Shown piece after piece: positions 1 through 7,301 of a DNA stretch of 33,136 nucleotides; the first letter of the stretch is position 1, and every line of letters begins with the position of its first letter. A program made the position numbers and the translations under genes. The notes beneath the pieces were generated by a model. It was given only the letters and a program-made list of their open reading frames with translations, did no database searches and had not been told where the DNA came from. The stretch spans positions 1 to 33,136 of the forward strand of contig JARGNV010000022.1 of NCBI GenBank assembly GCA_029212465.1, written 5' to 3'. The DNA comes from Legionellaceae bacterium. GTDB taxonomy: Bacteria; Pseudomonadota; Gammaproteobacteria; Legionellales; Legionellaceae.

Positions 1-12
1 GGAAAAAATATA

Positions 13-624
13 ATGAATTTTACAAAAGCAGAAGAAGATGTATTACTCGAGGTTTGCAATATTGGGATGAGTAAGGCCGCGAAACAACTATCTGTTTTGC
101 TCAACGGCCCTGTTTTATTGGAAAACCCTGCGATAGAAGTATTGCCCGTAACGCAACTGGATGCTTATTCGTTGAGCTGCTCAAAAGATATCATGAGTAT
201 GGTACATCAAAGCTTAGAAAATGATATCGAAGGTCATGCATTATTGGTATTTAAGCGAGACTATACGCAACTGTTACTAGAACAAGTGATGGGGGAAATG
301 CCCAACTTAAGTGAAGTCGAAATGCGCTCTTGTGAGCAAGAAGCGATGCTTGAAATTGGGAATATTGTCATTTCTTCTTGTATTACTGCAATGGTCGACA
401 TGCTATCGCAAAAAGTTGGACTGAGTGTACCGCATTACTATGAAGGGACGCTTGCAAAGGTATTATCAAATCAGAAAGAATTTTTGCAGCAGGACTCGAC
501 CGCTATCATGATTCTTTCAACTGAAATGTCGACGCAGCTGGGTAATTTTTCGGGGCGCTTGATGTTATTTTTTACATCGCCATCGGTTGAGTCTATTTTG
601 AGTGCAATTGACGATATTGTGTGA
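13..624 (+). CDS. cheC: CheC-type chemotaxis/response-regulator phosphatase
   Basis: CheC-family proteins dephosphorylate CheY-like receiver domains in the cytoplasm. At 203 residues the length is normal for CheC. The family signature, an acidic or Ser residue then E, N and a Pro 23 residues after the Asn, is seen twice: D9, E13, N16 and P39 in the first half, and E110, E114, N117 and P140 in the second, where Glu replaces the usual Asp/Ser. Both predicted active sites therefore look usable, as in bivalent CheC and unlike one-site CheX. The ATG is preceded by GGAA at 1-4 with suitable spacing. The gene lies 13 bases before a PAS-GGDEF-Hpt cyclase in the same direction, so the two are probably cotranscribed, and the start of the operon may lie off the left edge. 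No CheY, CheA or CheD is visible here, so the partner receiver is unknown. Family call is strong; the chemotaxis role is inference. Confidence 0.82.
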   Translation: MNFTKAEEDVLLEVCNIGMSKAAKQLSVLLNGPVLLENPAIEVLPVTQLDAYSLSCSKDIMSMVHQSLENDIEGHALLVFKRDYTQLLLEQVMGEMPNLSEVEMRSCEQEAMLEIGNIVISSCITAMVDMLSQKVGLSVPHYYEGTLAKVLSNQKEFLQQDSTAIMILSTEMSTQLGNFSGRLMLFFTSPSVESILSAIDDIV

Positions 625-637
625 GGTGTGATGAGCC

Positions 638-1939
638 ATGAAAACACTGAGTAGTAATGTTTACTTAAGTATGTTAAGTACACTACCAGTTGGTGTTTTT
701 TTAGTAGATGAGAAGAAAATCATTTGTGAATGGAATGACTGGCTGGTTGATTTGACAGGTATCTCAAAAGAAAAAGCACTGAGTGCTTCGTTAGACGAAT
801 TATTCCCTAAAGTCAGCACTGCGCGATTTGAATTTGCAGTGGAACAAGTATTAAAGCATCAGCACCCTCAGGTTTTATCTCAGATATTGAACCATTATTT
901 AATTCCAATTCCCCTGCCTGAAACGTCAGCTGTTGAACAAGTAGAATTCATGCAGCAGTCGGTCTCTATTTTTCCTATTTTGGATGCCGGAGCCATCTAT
1001 GCCATGGTAGTAATTCAAGATGTAACAGAAAACTATCATCAAAGGCACATGTTATTACATGTTGCGAAGCGCTTTGAAGAAGAGAGTGTACGTGATGAGT
1101 TAACAGGCTTATATAATCGACGCTTTCTTTGGGAGCATCTAGAGTCAGAGCTTCCCAAAGCATCTCGTGAAAACTATGTGGTGGTATGTACTATGTACGA
1201 CTTAGATCACTTTAAAGTGGTGAATGATGATCTAGGACATAAGGCAGGAGATGAAGTATTGTTGTCCTTTGTGGATGTGTTGAAAAATAATATGCGTGCG
1301 GGAGATACTGCGTTTCGGTATGGTGGCGAAGAGTTTATTACGCTTTCTTGTCATATAGATGAAAACAAAGCTGGTGTTTTAGCATCGCGTATTTGTGAAA
1401 AAATGGAAGCTAAAAAACAACATGGCTCTGTTAAGCGCCAAGTTACTTGTAGTGCAGGTTTTGCTATTGCAAGACCTTTATACATACCACTGAGTAGTGA
1501 GTCTTTGGTAAAGCATGCCGATGAAGCGCTTTATCGGGCAAAAGCTGCAGGAAGAAATACAGTTTGTGAATATGCAGGAGATAAGGCATCAGCAAAAGAT
1601 AAAAAGGTCGATTTAATTGATGTTTCATCTGTTGAGAAAATAACGCATCATGATAAAGCACTGCAAAAAGAGCTTTACTCGGTTTTTTTTGAAGAAACGG
1701 TCAATCATACTGCAGCACTGAAAGCAGCCTTTTCATCAGAGAATCCAGAAGAGTTGGTGTCAGGCATGCATTTGCTGAAGGCTTCTGCAAATGCTGTGGG
1801 TGCTCACCCTCTCGCAAAAATGGCTGAGGCAGTTGAGTTTGCGGCGCGTGCCGCGGATTTTAAAGCGATTAAAGCACAGGAAAAAGATTTTTGGGCGTTG
1901 CACCGTCAGACAATAAAGCACTTAAAGCAGTTTTTGTGA
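638..1939 (+). CDS. Diguanylate cyclase with PAS, GGDEF and C-terminal Hpt domains
   Basis: This protein should make c-di-GMP from two GTP in the cytoplasm. Residues about 8-130 form a PAS-like sensor. The GGDEF domain starts at the DELTGLYNRR motif (153-162) and has an intact catalytic GGEEF at 229-233. An allosteric inhibition site RxxD is present at R220-D223, exactly five residues before GGEEF. Residues about 340-433 look like a histidine phosphotransfer (Hpt) domain: the segment MHLLKASANAVGA matches the Hpt helix pattern, with H378 as the candidate phosphorylated residue. No membrane segment is apparent. A GAGGTG ribosome site lies at 623-628, before the ATG at 638. A cyclase ending in Hpt is uncommon, and together with the adjacent CheC phosphatase it suggests a phosphorelay controls c-di-GMP output. 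The GGDEF call is firm; the Hpt call comes from motif reading. Confidence 0.88.
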   Translation: MKTLSSNVYLSMLSTLPVGVFLVDEKKIICEWNDWLVDLTGISKEKALSASLDELFPKVSTARFEFAVEQVLKHQHPQVLSQILNHYLIPIPLPETSAVEQVEFMQQSVSIFPILDAGAIYAMVVIQDVTENYHQRHMLLHVAKRFEEESVRDELTGLYNRRFLWEHLESELPKASRENYVVVCTMYDLDHFKVVNDDLGHKAGDEVLLSFVDVLKNNMRAGDTAFRYGGEEFITLSCHIDENKAGVLASRICEKMEAKKQHGSVKRQVTCSAGFAIARPLYIPLSSESLVKHADEALYRAKAAGRNTVCEYAGDKASAKDKKVDLIDVSSVEKITHHDKALQKELYSVFFEETVNHTAALKAAFSSENPEELVSGMHLLKASANAVGAHPLAKMAEAVEFAARAADFKAIKAQEKDFWALHRQTIKHLKQFL

Positions 1940-1957
1940 TGTCATGCTTTCTTGTAA

Positions 1958-1980
1958 CTACCCAGGTAGGCATTTTTTTT
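1958..1980 (+). terminator. Possible rho-independent terminator after the diguanylate cyclase
   Basis: CTAC (1958-1961), a four-base loop CCAG and GTAG (1966-1969) form a short stem, followed after CA by eight T residues at 1973-1980. The short stem is weak alone, but its left arm is also part of a 15-bp inverted repeat pairing with 2092-2106, so a larger structure is possible. Confidence 0.4.
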
Positions 1981-2008
1981 GATTGTGTATAAATCAAAAT
2001 GATCGCTT

Positions 2009-2090
2009 GTCATCCTGAACGCAGTGAAGGATCTCCTAAAAATACGCACATTTTATACTTTTTGAGATCTCTCGCTACGCTCGAGATGAC
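2009..2090. repeat. Dispersed palindromic repeat (CHPERSEGS type), copy 1
   Basis: The element begins GTCATCC (2009-2015) and ends with GATGAC (2085-2090). Each end carries its own small dyad (GAACGCAGTGAAGGATCTC on the left, GAGATCTCTCGCTACGCTCG on the right), giving a hairpin-within-hairpin shape. The left part read on the plus strand translates as CHPERSEGS, a spurious peptide known from this widespread intergenic repeat class. A related copy lies at 22918-23009. It is non-coding and probably acts as a mobile or transcript-stabilising palindrome. Confidence 0.75.
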
Positions 2091-2102
2091 GTACCTGGGT
2101 AG

Positions 2103-3476
2103 TTACGCTTGCTTTTTAAAGAGCCACGGTACAACCGCAAATAGAACAAGCCCACCTACCAAAATAGACTCAAATAACATAACGTTTTTAATCGGGACTT
2201 GTGTCGGAGGTACAAACCCAATAAAAATGGTAATGACACTACACACTAAACCTGTACCTGCAACCAGCCACATGCCAAGCATACCGCCAGGAATACGGTA
2301 AGCGCCGCGTTGAGATGGCTTTTTGTAACGAAGCTTAATCGCTGCTGCAAACATGAGCACGTAGACCAGTAAGGCCATTTGTGCACACATGTCACTGAGT
2401 ATCCAGTAGGCTGCGTTAATTGTTTTGAACAAGACAAATACGCTGGTGAGTAATGTAAAAATAATCGCTTGTGTGACTAAAATGCTGGTAGGGGCACCAT
2501 GCTTGTTTGTCTTTGTAAACCTTTTGGGAATACAGTCATCGTGCGCTGCAACCAGCAAGCCTTTGGTTGGGCCAATCATCCAGGCTGAAATACCACTAAT
2601 GGCACCAAGCACAATGAGTACAGCAAGAATAGGGGTAAGCCAGTCAAGGTGATAGGCATGGAAGAAAATAGCATATGCATCAATTAAGCCTGAGACCATA
2701 CTGAGTTGCGGGTTAGGTACAACAATAACAATAGCAAGTGATCCAAGCACCAAGGTTGAAAAAATAATGAGCGTTGAATAAAGCAATGCGCGTGGGTAAT
2801 CGCGTTGTGGATTTTTGACTTCTTCTGCGTGAACGGCTGACATTTCCATACCAAGCAGCCCAAAAAGAACCGCTGTAAAAAGGGATAAATTACCGAGCGC
2901 TGTAAAGTCTGGGAGCCATGCGGTATCGGTGATGTGTGCGGCAAGTGGTCGGCCTTGAATCACCCAAAAAAAGCCAAGTATCGCAATGACAAGCATTGGA
3001 ATAATTGTGCCAAAACAGGCACCCATTGTACTGATAAGACTGGAGGTTTTCATGCCCTGACAATTGAGATAGGTGAACAGCCAGAAGAAGCCTATCATGG
3101 TGGTCAGTAAATAAAGCTTGTGATTTGCAAGGTTTGGATCGAACAAATAAGCGAGGGTTGCAACAACAAAGGCCATGATGGTGGGGTACCAAAATATGTT
3201 ATAAATCCATTGCAACCAGATGGTCATAAATGCCGCCCGCTTTCCGAATGCTTCTCGAATCCAGATATAGATGCCACCGGTACTTGGATAAGCTGTGGCT
3301 AGCTCTGCAGCGACTAATGCGACGGGAACAAAAAAAACAAGCGCTGCAATGGCATAATATGAAACAAGCGAGAATCCTAGTTTTGCGGAAATAGGGAGTG
3401 TACGTAAGCTATCAACCGCAATGACGTTAATCATTACCAGTGAAAAAATGCTCAAAACTCGCTTAGGTGCAGCCAC
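2103..3476 (-). CDS. APC-family amino acid permease, GadC-like
   Basis: An inner-membrane amino acid transporter with about twelve hydrophobic segments. The N-terminal stretch RVLSIFSLVMINVIAVDSLR and the segment GLLGMEMSAVHAEEVKNPQR are typical of the APC superfamily branch that includes glutamate:GABA antiporters (GadC) and related permeases. At about 457 residues it is shorter than E. coli GadC (511) and ends in KKQA, so the long cytoplasmic plug of GadC seems absent. The start is uncertain: a GTG at 3476 has a weak GGA upstream, a TTG at 3488 is possible, and ATG at 3434 would remove part of the first helix. It is a single minus-strand gene, divergent from pabB and convergent with the cyclase gene. 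A glutamate decarboxylase at the right edge makes glutamate/GABA exchange plausible, but substrate specificity cannot be read from sequence alone. Confidence 0.82.
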   Translation of the reverse strand: MAAPKRVLSIFSLVMINVIAVDSLRTLPISAKLGFSLVSYYAIAALVFFVPVALVAAELATAYPSTGGIYIWIREAFGKRAAFMTIWLQWIYNIFWYPTIMAFVVATLAYLFDPNLANHKLYLLTTMIGFFWLFTYLNCQGMKTSSLISTMGACFGTIIPMLVIAILGFFWVIQGRPLAAHITDTAWLPDFTALGNLSLFTAVLFGLLGMEMSAVHAEEVKNPQRDYPRALLYSTLIIFSTLVLGSLAIVIVVPNPQLSMVSGLIDAYAIFFHAYHLDWLTPILAVLIVLGAISGISAWMIGPTKGLLVAAHDDCIPKRFTKTNKHGAPTSILVTQAIIFTLLTSVFVLFKTINAAYWILSDMCAQMALLVYVLMFAAAIKLRYKKPSQRGAYRIPGGMLGMWLVAGTGLVCSVITIFIGFVPPTQVPIKNVMLFESILVGGLVLFAVVPWLFKKQA

Positions 3477-3669
3477 GAAACAGTCCAACGCTTAAAGTAT
3501 TACAAAGAAGGTCATAAAGTATCAGTTTGAATATTTAAAAGCAAGGTTGGTGCTGTAACTATTTTGCCAGACTTGTGTGACGGTTGCTTGAGTTTCAATG
3601 TGGTATCAGGCAAGATGAAGACAGCCCTGAGATTTGCTAAAGGGTGTTAATATTTGCTTGATCGCGCAC

Positions 3670-3704
3670 CTACCACTGCCAGTGGTAGAAGGCGTTTTTA
3701 TGAT
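3670..3704 (+). promoter_or_regulatory. pabB promoter with a perfect 9-bp dyad over the -35
   Basis: A -35 CTGCCA (3676-3681), a 17-base spacer and a -10 TATGAT (3699-3704) place a start near 3711, about 24 bases before the GTG of pabB. The dyad CTACCACTG-C-CAGTGGTAG (3670-3688) covers the -35 box, as expected for an operator. A T-run at 3695-3699 follows a few bases later, so the hairpin could instead act as a terminator or attenuator. The 258 bases between the permease GTG and pabB hold no other gene that I can support. Confidence 0.5.
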
Positions 3705-3734
3705 ATTCGGTGTTAAACGGTGTGTTAATCTGAC

Positions 3735-4889
3735 GTGAGTATTCCTACTATTTTATTTGAAAACAGGCGTATGCAAGCCTTGTCTCATACAGGTTTGCTA
3801 TTTGAAAATCCGTCTGAAGAAATTATTTGTTGGAATGCCAGTGAATTGAATAAAAGTTTGGCTTACCTCGAAACTTTAAGGCAGCGCGGTTATTATTTAG
3901 CGGGATGTTTGAGTTATGAGGCCGGCTATGTATTACGTGGCTTGCCACATCTTTTAGGTACAGTCACTTTTCCGTTGTTACACTTTTTTGCTTTTCAGTC
4001 GGTAACGTCATTAAAGCCTCGAGAAGTGGATGCTTTTCTGGGCAACTCAAAAGCAACGCTTCAATCGATAGCACTGAATATAACACCACGCGAATATCAA
4101 ACAGCATTTTCGCAAGTGCAAGACCACATTACTGCAGGAAACACCTACCAAGTCAATTTAACGGCTAAATATGCATTTGAATATCTGGGCTCAAGCCGTG
4201 GGTTGTATAATATGTTGCGCCTAAAACAAAAAGTTGCTTATTCGGCCCTGCTTGAAATGCCAAATTATGAGGTTTTATCGCTGTCACCTGAACTATTCTT
4301 TTCGAAAGTAAAGCATAAAATGTATGCAAAACCAATGAAAGGAACGGTGGCACGTGGCTTGGATGCAAAAGAGGACTCTCTTAATCGAGACTTTTTACGT
4401 CGTGATTTAAAGTCGCGTGCTGAGAATACCATGATTGTGGATTTATTAAGAAATGACTTGGCAGCTATTTCAAATCCTGGTTCAGTGACAGTATCTCAAC
4501 TACTTGCTGTTGAGTCTTATGAAACAGTACACCAGATGACAACCAGCCTTGAAAGTGAAGTTGCTATCGATTTGTCGTTTGCAGATATTCTTAAAGCATT
4601 ATTTCCGTGTGGCTCTATTACAGGGGCACCTAAACGTCGCACGATGGAGTTAATTCATGCGTTAGAAACTGCGCCGAGACATGTGTATACCGGTGCAATT
4701 GGATACATTACACCAGATAATGATATGTGCTTTAATGTGCCCATTCGAACGGCATTGTGTAACAGTAACTATGGTGAACTTGGAGTGGGTGGTGGTATTG
4801 TACATGACTCAAATATGCACTCAGAATTTGAAGAGCTTCAATTGAAAGCGCGTTTTTTAACTGCACACGCAAGGTGTGATACGGTATGA
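3735..4889 (+). CDS. pabB: Aminodeoxychorismate synthase component I
   Basis: Converts chorismate plus ammonia to 4-amino-4-deoxychorismate, the precursor of p-aminobenzoate and folate, with PabA supplying ammonia from glutamine. The chorismate-binding core shows SPELFF near 184-189, PMKGTVARG with Lys at position 202, the SRAENTMIVDLLRNDL stretch near 227-242 and GSITGAPK ending at 300. The Lys in the KGT motif is the PabB nucleophile; anthranilate synthases have Ala there, so PabB is preferred over TrpE. At 384 residues it is shorter than E. coli PabB (453) because the N-terminal part is reduced. The start is GTG at 3735, with no strong ribosome site. It overlaps pabA by four bases (ATGA), so the two genes are translationally coupled and their products should form one complex. 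Confidence 0.87.
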   Translation: MSIPTILFENRRMQALSHTGLLFENPSEEIICWNASELNKSLAYLETLRQRGYYLAGCLSYEAGYVLRGLPHLLGTVTFPLLHFFAFQSVTSLKPREVDAFLGNSKATLQSIALNITPREYQTAFSQVQDHITAGNTYQVNLTAKYAFEYLGSSRGLYNMLRLKQKVAYSALLEMPNYEVLSLSPELFFSKVKHKMYAKPMKGTVARGLDAKEDSLNRDFLRRDLKSRAENTMIVDLLRNDLAAISNPGSVTVSQLLAVESYETVHQMTTSLESEVAIDLSFADILKALFPCGSITGAPKRRTMELIHALETAPRHVYTGAIGYITPDNDMCFNVPIRTALCNSNYGELGVGGGIVHDSNMHSEFEELQLKARFLTAHARCDTV

Positions 4890-5545
4890 GCGATTATGGC
4901 TGGTTAATAGCGCATCAAGCGGTGTCTGTGCCTGAGGTGCCTGCTTTTGTGTCCCAAGCAGACAAGCATGTGGTGCTGGTTGATCATTATGATTCATTTA
5001 CACAGTTGATAAAATCGTATTTTGAAAAACATCACATACAGGTGAGCGTGTTGCAGTTTGATGATGTGGCATTGCAGAAGCTTGAAACACTCGCGCCAAC
5101 GCATGTTGTGTTTTCTCCAGGCCCAGGTCGTCCCTCACAGATAACACAGCGTATTATCTTAGAGCACTATAAAACGTATCCAATGCTTGGCGTTTGTCTT
5201 GGGCATCAATGTTTGATAAAGGCATTTGGAGGTAAAATTGTGCAAGCACCTGAGGTATGTCATGGTAAGCAGTTTCATATTTATCACACGGATGAAGGAC
5301 TATTTCATGGTATCCCTCAGGGATTTTTGGCAACACGATACCATTCATTAACGGTTGCAGCGGATTGTGTGCCGAGTGACTGGGTGGTGACTGCATGGAC
5401 AAATGACACCCGAGGAAGAAAAGTGGTGATGGGGGTTCAACATCAAGCGTACCCTTTGTTTGGAGTACAGTACCATCCAGAAGCTATTTTAACCGAATAT
5501 GGAAATCCTATATTTGAACAATTTGTCTTGTTGAGCCAAACTTAA
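4886..5545 (+). CDS. pabA: Aminodeoxychorismate synthase glutamine amidotransferase component
   Basis: A class I glutamine amidotransferase that releases ammonia for PabB. The fold starts near residue 28 with VVLVDHYDSFTQLI; the oxyanion strand FSPGPGRPSQ is at 76-85, the nucleophile Cys104 sits in GVCLGHQ, and the His197/Glu199 pair in GVQYHPEA completes the triad. At 219 residues it is about 30 longer than E. coli PabA because of an N-terminal extension (residues 1-27) with no recognisable motif. The ATG at 4886 overlaps the last codon of pabB. Because PabA and TrpG are near-identical in fold and sometimes shared, it may also serve anthranilate synthase, but the coupling to a Lys-type pabB favours folate synthesis. 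Confidence 0.87.
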   Translation: MSDYGWLIAHQAVSVPEVPAFVSQADKHVVLVDHYDSFTQLIKSYFEKHHIQVSVLQFDDVALQKLETLAPTHVVFSPGPGRPSQITQRIILEHYKTYPMLGVCLGHQCLIKAFGGKIVQAPEVCHGKQFHIYHTDEGLFHGIPQGFLATRYHSLTVAADCVPSDWVVTAWTNDTRGRKVVMGVQHQAYPLFGVQYHPEAILTEYGNPIFEQFVLLSQT

Positions 5546-5575
5546 CATAGGTTTGATAATATCCGAAGCACCTCC

Positions 5576-5590
5576 CCCCAAAAGGGGTGA
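5576..5590 (+). promoter_or_regulatory. GC hairpin overlapping the ribosome site of the EAL gene
   Basis: CCCC (5576-5579), AAAA and GGGG (5584-5587) form a compact stem that contains most of the Shine-Dalgarno sequence AAGGGGTGA (5582-5590). That site lies six bases before the TTG at 5597 and supports the TTG as start. Pairing would hide the ribosome site and could damp translation. Confidence 0.35.
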
Positions 5591-5596
5591 CGTCAT

Positions 5597-7288
5597 TTGG
5601 AAGCACACTCCTTAAGGGTGGTCATGACACGCAACGTCAAACAAGGAAAAGACAAAGCAGAAGCCAACTTTTTAGCACTAAAAGCGGTTTACTCGAAGAT
5701 AATCGAAAAAAGTGCAAACGCCATTGTCATGGTAGATGCACACAAAAAAGTATTAGATGTTAATGCTGCTGCCTCAGATTTATTTGAGTTACCTAAAGAA
5801 GTATTGCTAGATGGAAATTTAACGCTACCAATACAATTGACGGCCCACGCCGAAAGTACAGAAGAAGTTTTTATTCCACAAGCAGATGGCACCCAGTTGT
5901 TTTTCGAAGTTTCTATTTTACGTATGGGCTGGGAAGTCTTGCCGCATTATCTATTAATTTTTAGGGATATTCGAGGAAAAAAAGCGACCAAACAACTGTT
6001 CGATTATATGCAAGAAAAGCAGTTTATTGACAGTTCTGCATGTCAAATTGCTTTTGAGAAAAAAATGGTTGTCGCAATACAGTCTGCATTGCAGGCGGAA
6101 GAGCATATGGCTGTACTGCATTTAAATTTAGACAATTTTAAAGTAGTGAATGATACCTTTGGGCGTGCTGTCGGAGATATATTACTAGAAAAAATAGAAG
6201 TATTTTTAAAGCAGCAGGTTCGAAAAAAAGATATGGTGATTCGTCTGCCAGACGATGAGTTTGTGATTGTATTAGAGCATCTGAGAAAGCCTGAGTATGC
6301 AGGGGTTGTGGCTCAAAATATTCTAAGAGGGTTAGATGAGCCATTTGAGATTGCAGAAGAGGAAATTTATAGCAATGTAAGTATTGGTGCGGCAGTGTAT
6401 CCTTTTGGCGGAGATTCAGCTATTACACTTGTTGAGCATGCAAAAATGGCAATGCATGCGGCAAAGCAGTATGGGAAAAATCGTTATCATCTTTATTCAG
6501 ATACCTTAGATGAAGACAATGAGCATTGGCTGTTAATCCTGAATGGCTTGAGAAATGCGTTGCAAAAAGATGAGTTTTATATGCTGTACCAACCCATTGT
6601 TGATTTAAAAACAGGCGGTTGTGTTGGCATTGAGGCCTTATTGCGCTGGCAGCATCCAATGTTTGGAAGTTTAACGCCAGATGTGTTCTTACCTGCTGCT
6701 GAAAAAATGAACTTGATGATACCAATTGGCAAGTGGGTGATACAGCGTGTTTTTTCTGACTTTAAAGTATTTGATACAGATACCTTACAGTTTTTCACGA
6801 TTAATGTAACGGCAGATGAGTTGAGTGATAAACACTCATTAGAGAGCATTCTTACTGTTATCAAGCAGTGTGATGTAACGCTTGAGAAAGTGGTTTTTGA
6901 AATCACAGAGACTTCATTTGTAAAAGAGCCTGAAGTGTTGGTTAAAAAGCTTGATGAGTTATTTAAGGTGCGTGTGCGGCTTGCAATTGATGATTATGGT
7001 ACAGGGTATTCATCACTCGGGTATTTAAAGCGGCTTCCTATTACTATTTTGAAAATTGATCAGTCATTTATACATGATATGGAAAAGCATCCGAATGATG
7101 CTTTTATTTTGGAATCAACCATTGAGCTTGCGCATAATTTGGGGATAAAAGTGATTGCTGAGGGGGTTCAAGAGGAAGCGCAAGTAGCGTTTTTAAAGAA
7201 AAACAAATGTGACTATGTACAAGGGTTTTATTTTTCTAAACCACTCTCTTTAAAAGATGTGACTCAGTTTATTAAAACACATCCTTGA
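5597..7288 (+). CDS. PAS-GGDEF-EAL protein, probable c-di-GMP phosphodiesterase
   Basis: Probably hydrolyses c-di-GMP to pGpG. Residues about 32-125 form a PAS domain. The GGDEF domain (about 165-300) has its active-site motif changed to PDDEF at 218-222, so cyclase activity is unlikely, but the RxxD site (R209-D212) five residues upstream is kept and could still bind nucleotide. The EAL domain (about 315-560) is complete by motif: EALLR at 346-350, FEITET near 434-439, IDDYGTGYSS at 464-473, LKIDQSF near 485-491, AEGV at 521-524 and QGFYFSKP at 542-549. No membrane segment is seen, so it is likely cytoplasmic. The TTG start is chosen for the strong upstream AAGGGGTGA; an ATG at 5624 is the alternative. 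It is convergent with asnS, with only 13 bases between stops and no terminator visible. Confidence 0.9.
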   Translation: MEAHSLRVVMTRNVKQGKDKAEANFLALKAVYSKIIEKSANAIVMVDAHKKVLDVNAAASDLFELPKEVLLDGNLTLPIQLTAHAESTEEVFIPQADGTQLFFEVSILRMGWEVLPHYLLIFRDIRGKKATKQLFDYMQEKQFIDSSACQIAFEKKMVVAIQSALQAEEHMAVLHLNLDNFKVVNDTFGRAVGDILLEKIEVFLKQQVRKKDMVIRLPDDEFVIVLEHLRKPEYAGVVAQNILRGLDEPFEIAEEEIYSNVSIGAAVYPFGGDSAITLVEHAKMAMHAAKQYGKNRYHLYSDTLDEDNEHWLLILNGLRNALQKDEFYMLYQPIVDLKTGGCVGIEALLRWQHPMFGSLTPDVFLPAAEKMNLMIPIGKWVIQRVFSDFKVFDTDTLQFFTINVTADELSDKHSLESILTVIKQCDVTLEKVVFEITETSFVKEPEVLVKKLDELFKVRVRLAIDDYGTGYSSLGYLKRLPITILKIDQSFIHDMEKHPNDAFILESTIELAHNLGIKVIAEGVQEEAQVAFLKKNKCDYVQGFYFSKPLSLKDVTQFIKTHP

Positions 7289-7301
7289 ATAGTGAAAGCC
7301 C

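Larger units (their letters stand above)
1954..2106. repeat. 15-bp perfect inverted repeat enclosing a CHPERSEGS element
   Basis: GTAACTACCCAGGTA at 1954-1968 recurs as its exact reverse complement at 2092-2106. The arms enclose the palindromic repeat at 2009-2090. The right arm overlaps the TAA stop of the leftward permease (2103-2105), and the left arm lies just after the stop of the rightward cyclase, so each convergent gene ends with the same motif in the same relative orientation. It may be a shared terminator-like end or the remains of a nested small mobile element. No target-site duplication was recognised. Confidence 0.6.

Noticed and set aside
1999-2301. 100-codon open frame starting MIACHPERSEGS
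   Set aside because: It is the known spurious translation of the palindromic repeat, running on antisense to the permease gene.
3598-3618. Possible leader peptide MWYQAR ahead of pabB, suggestive of an aromatic attenuator
   Set aside because: It has no ribosome site and the best promoter for pabB lies downstream of it, so it would not be in the transcript.
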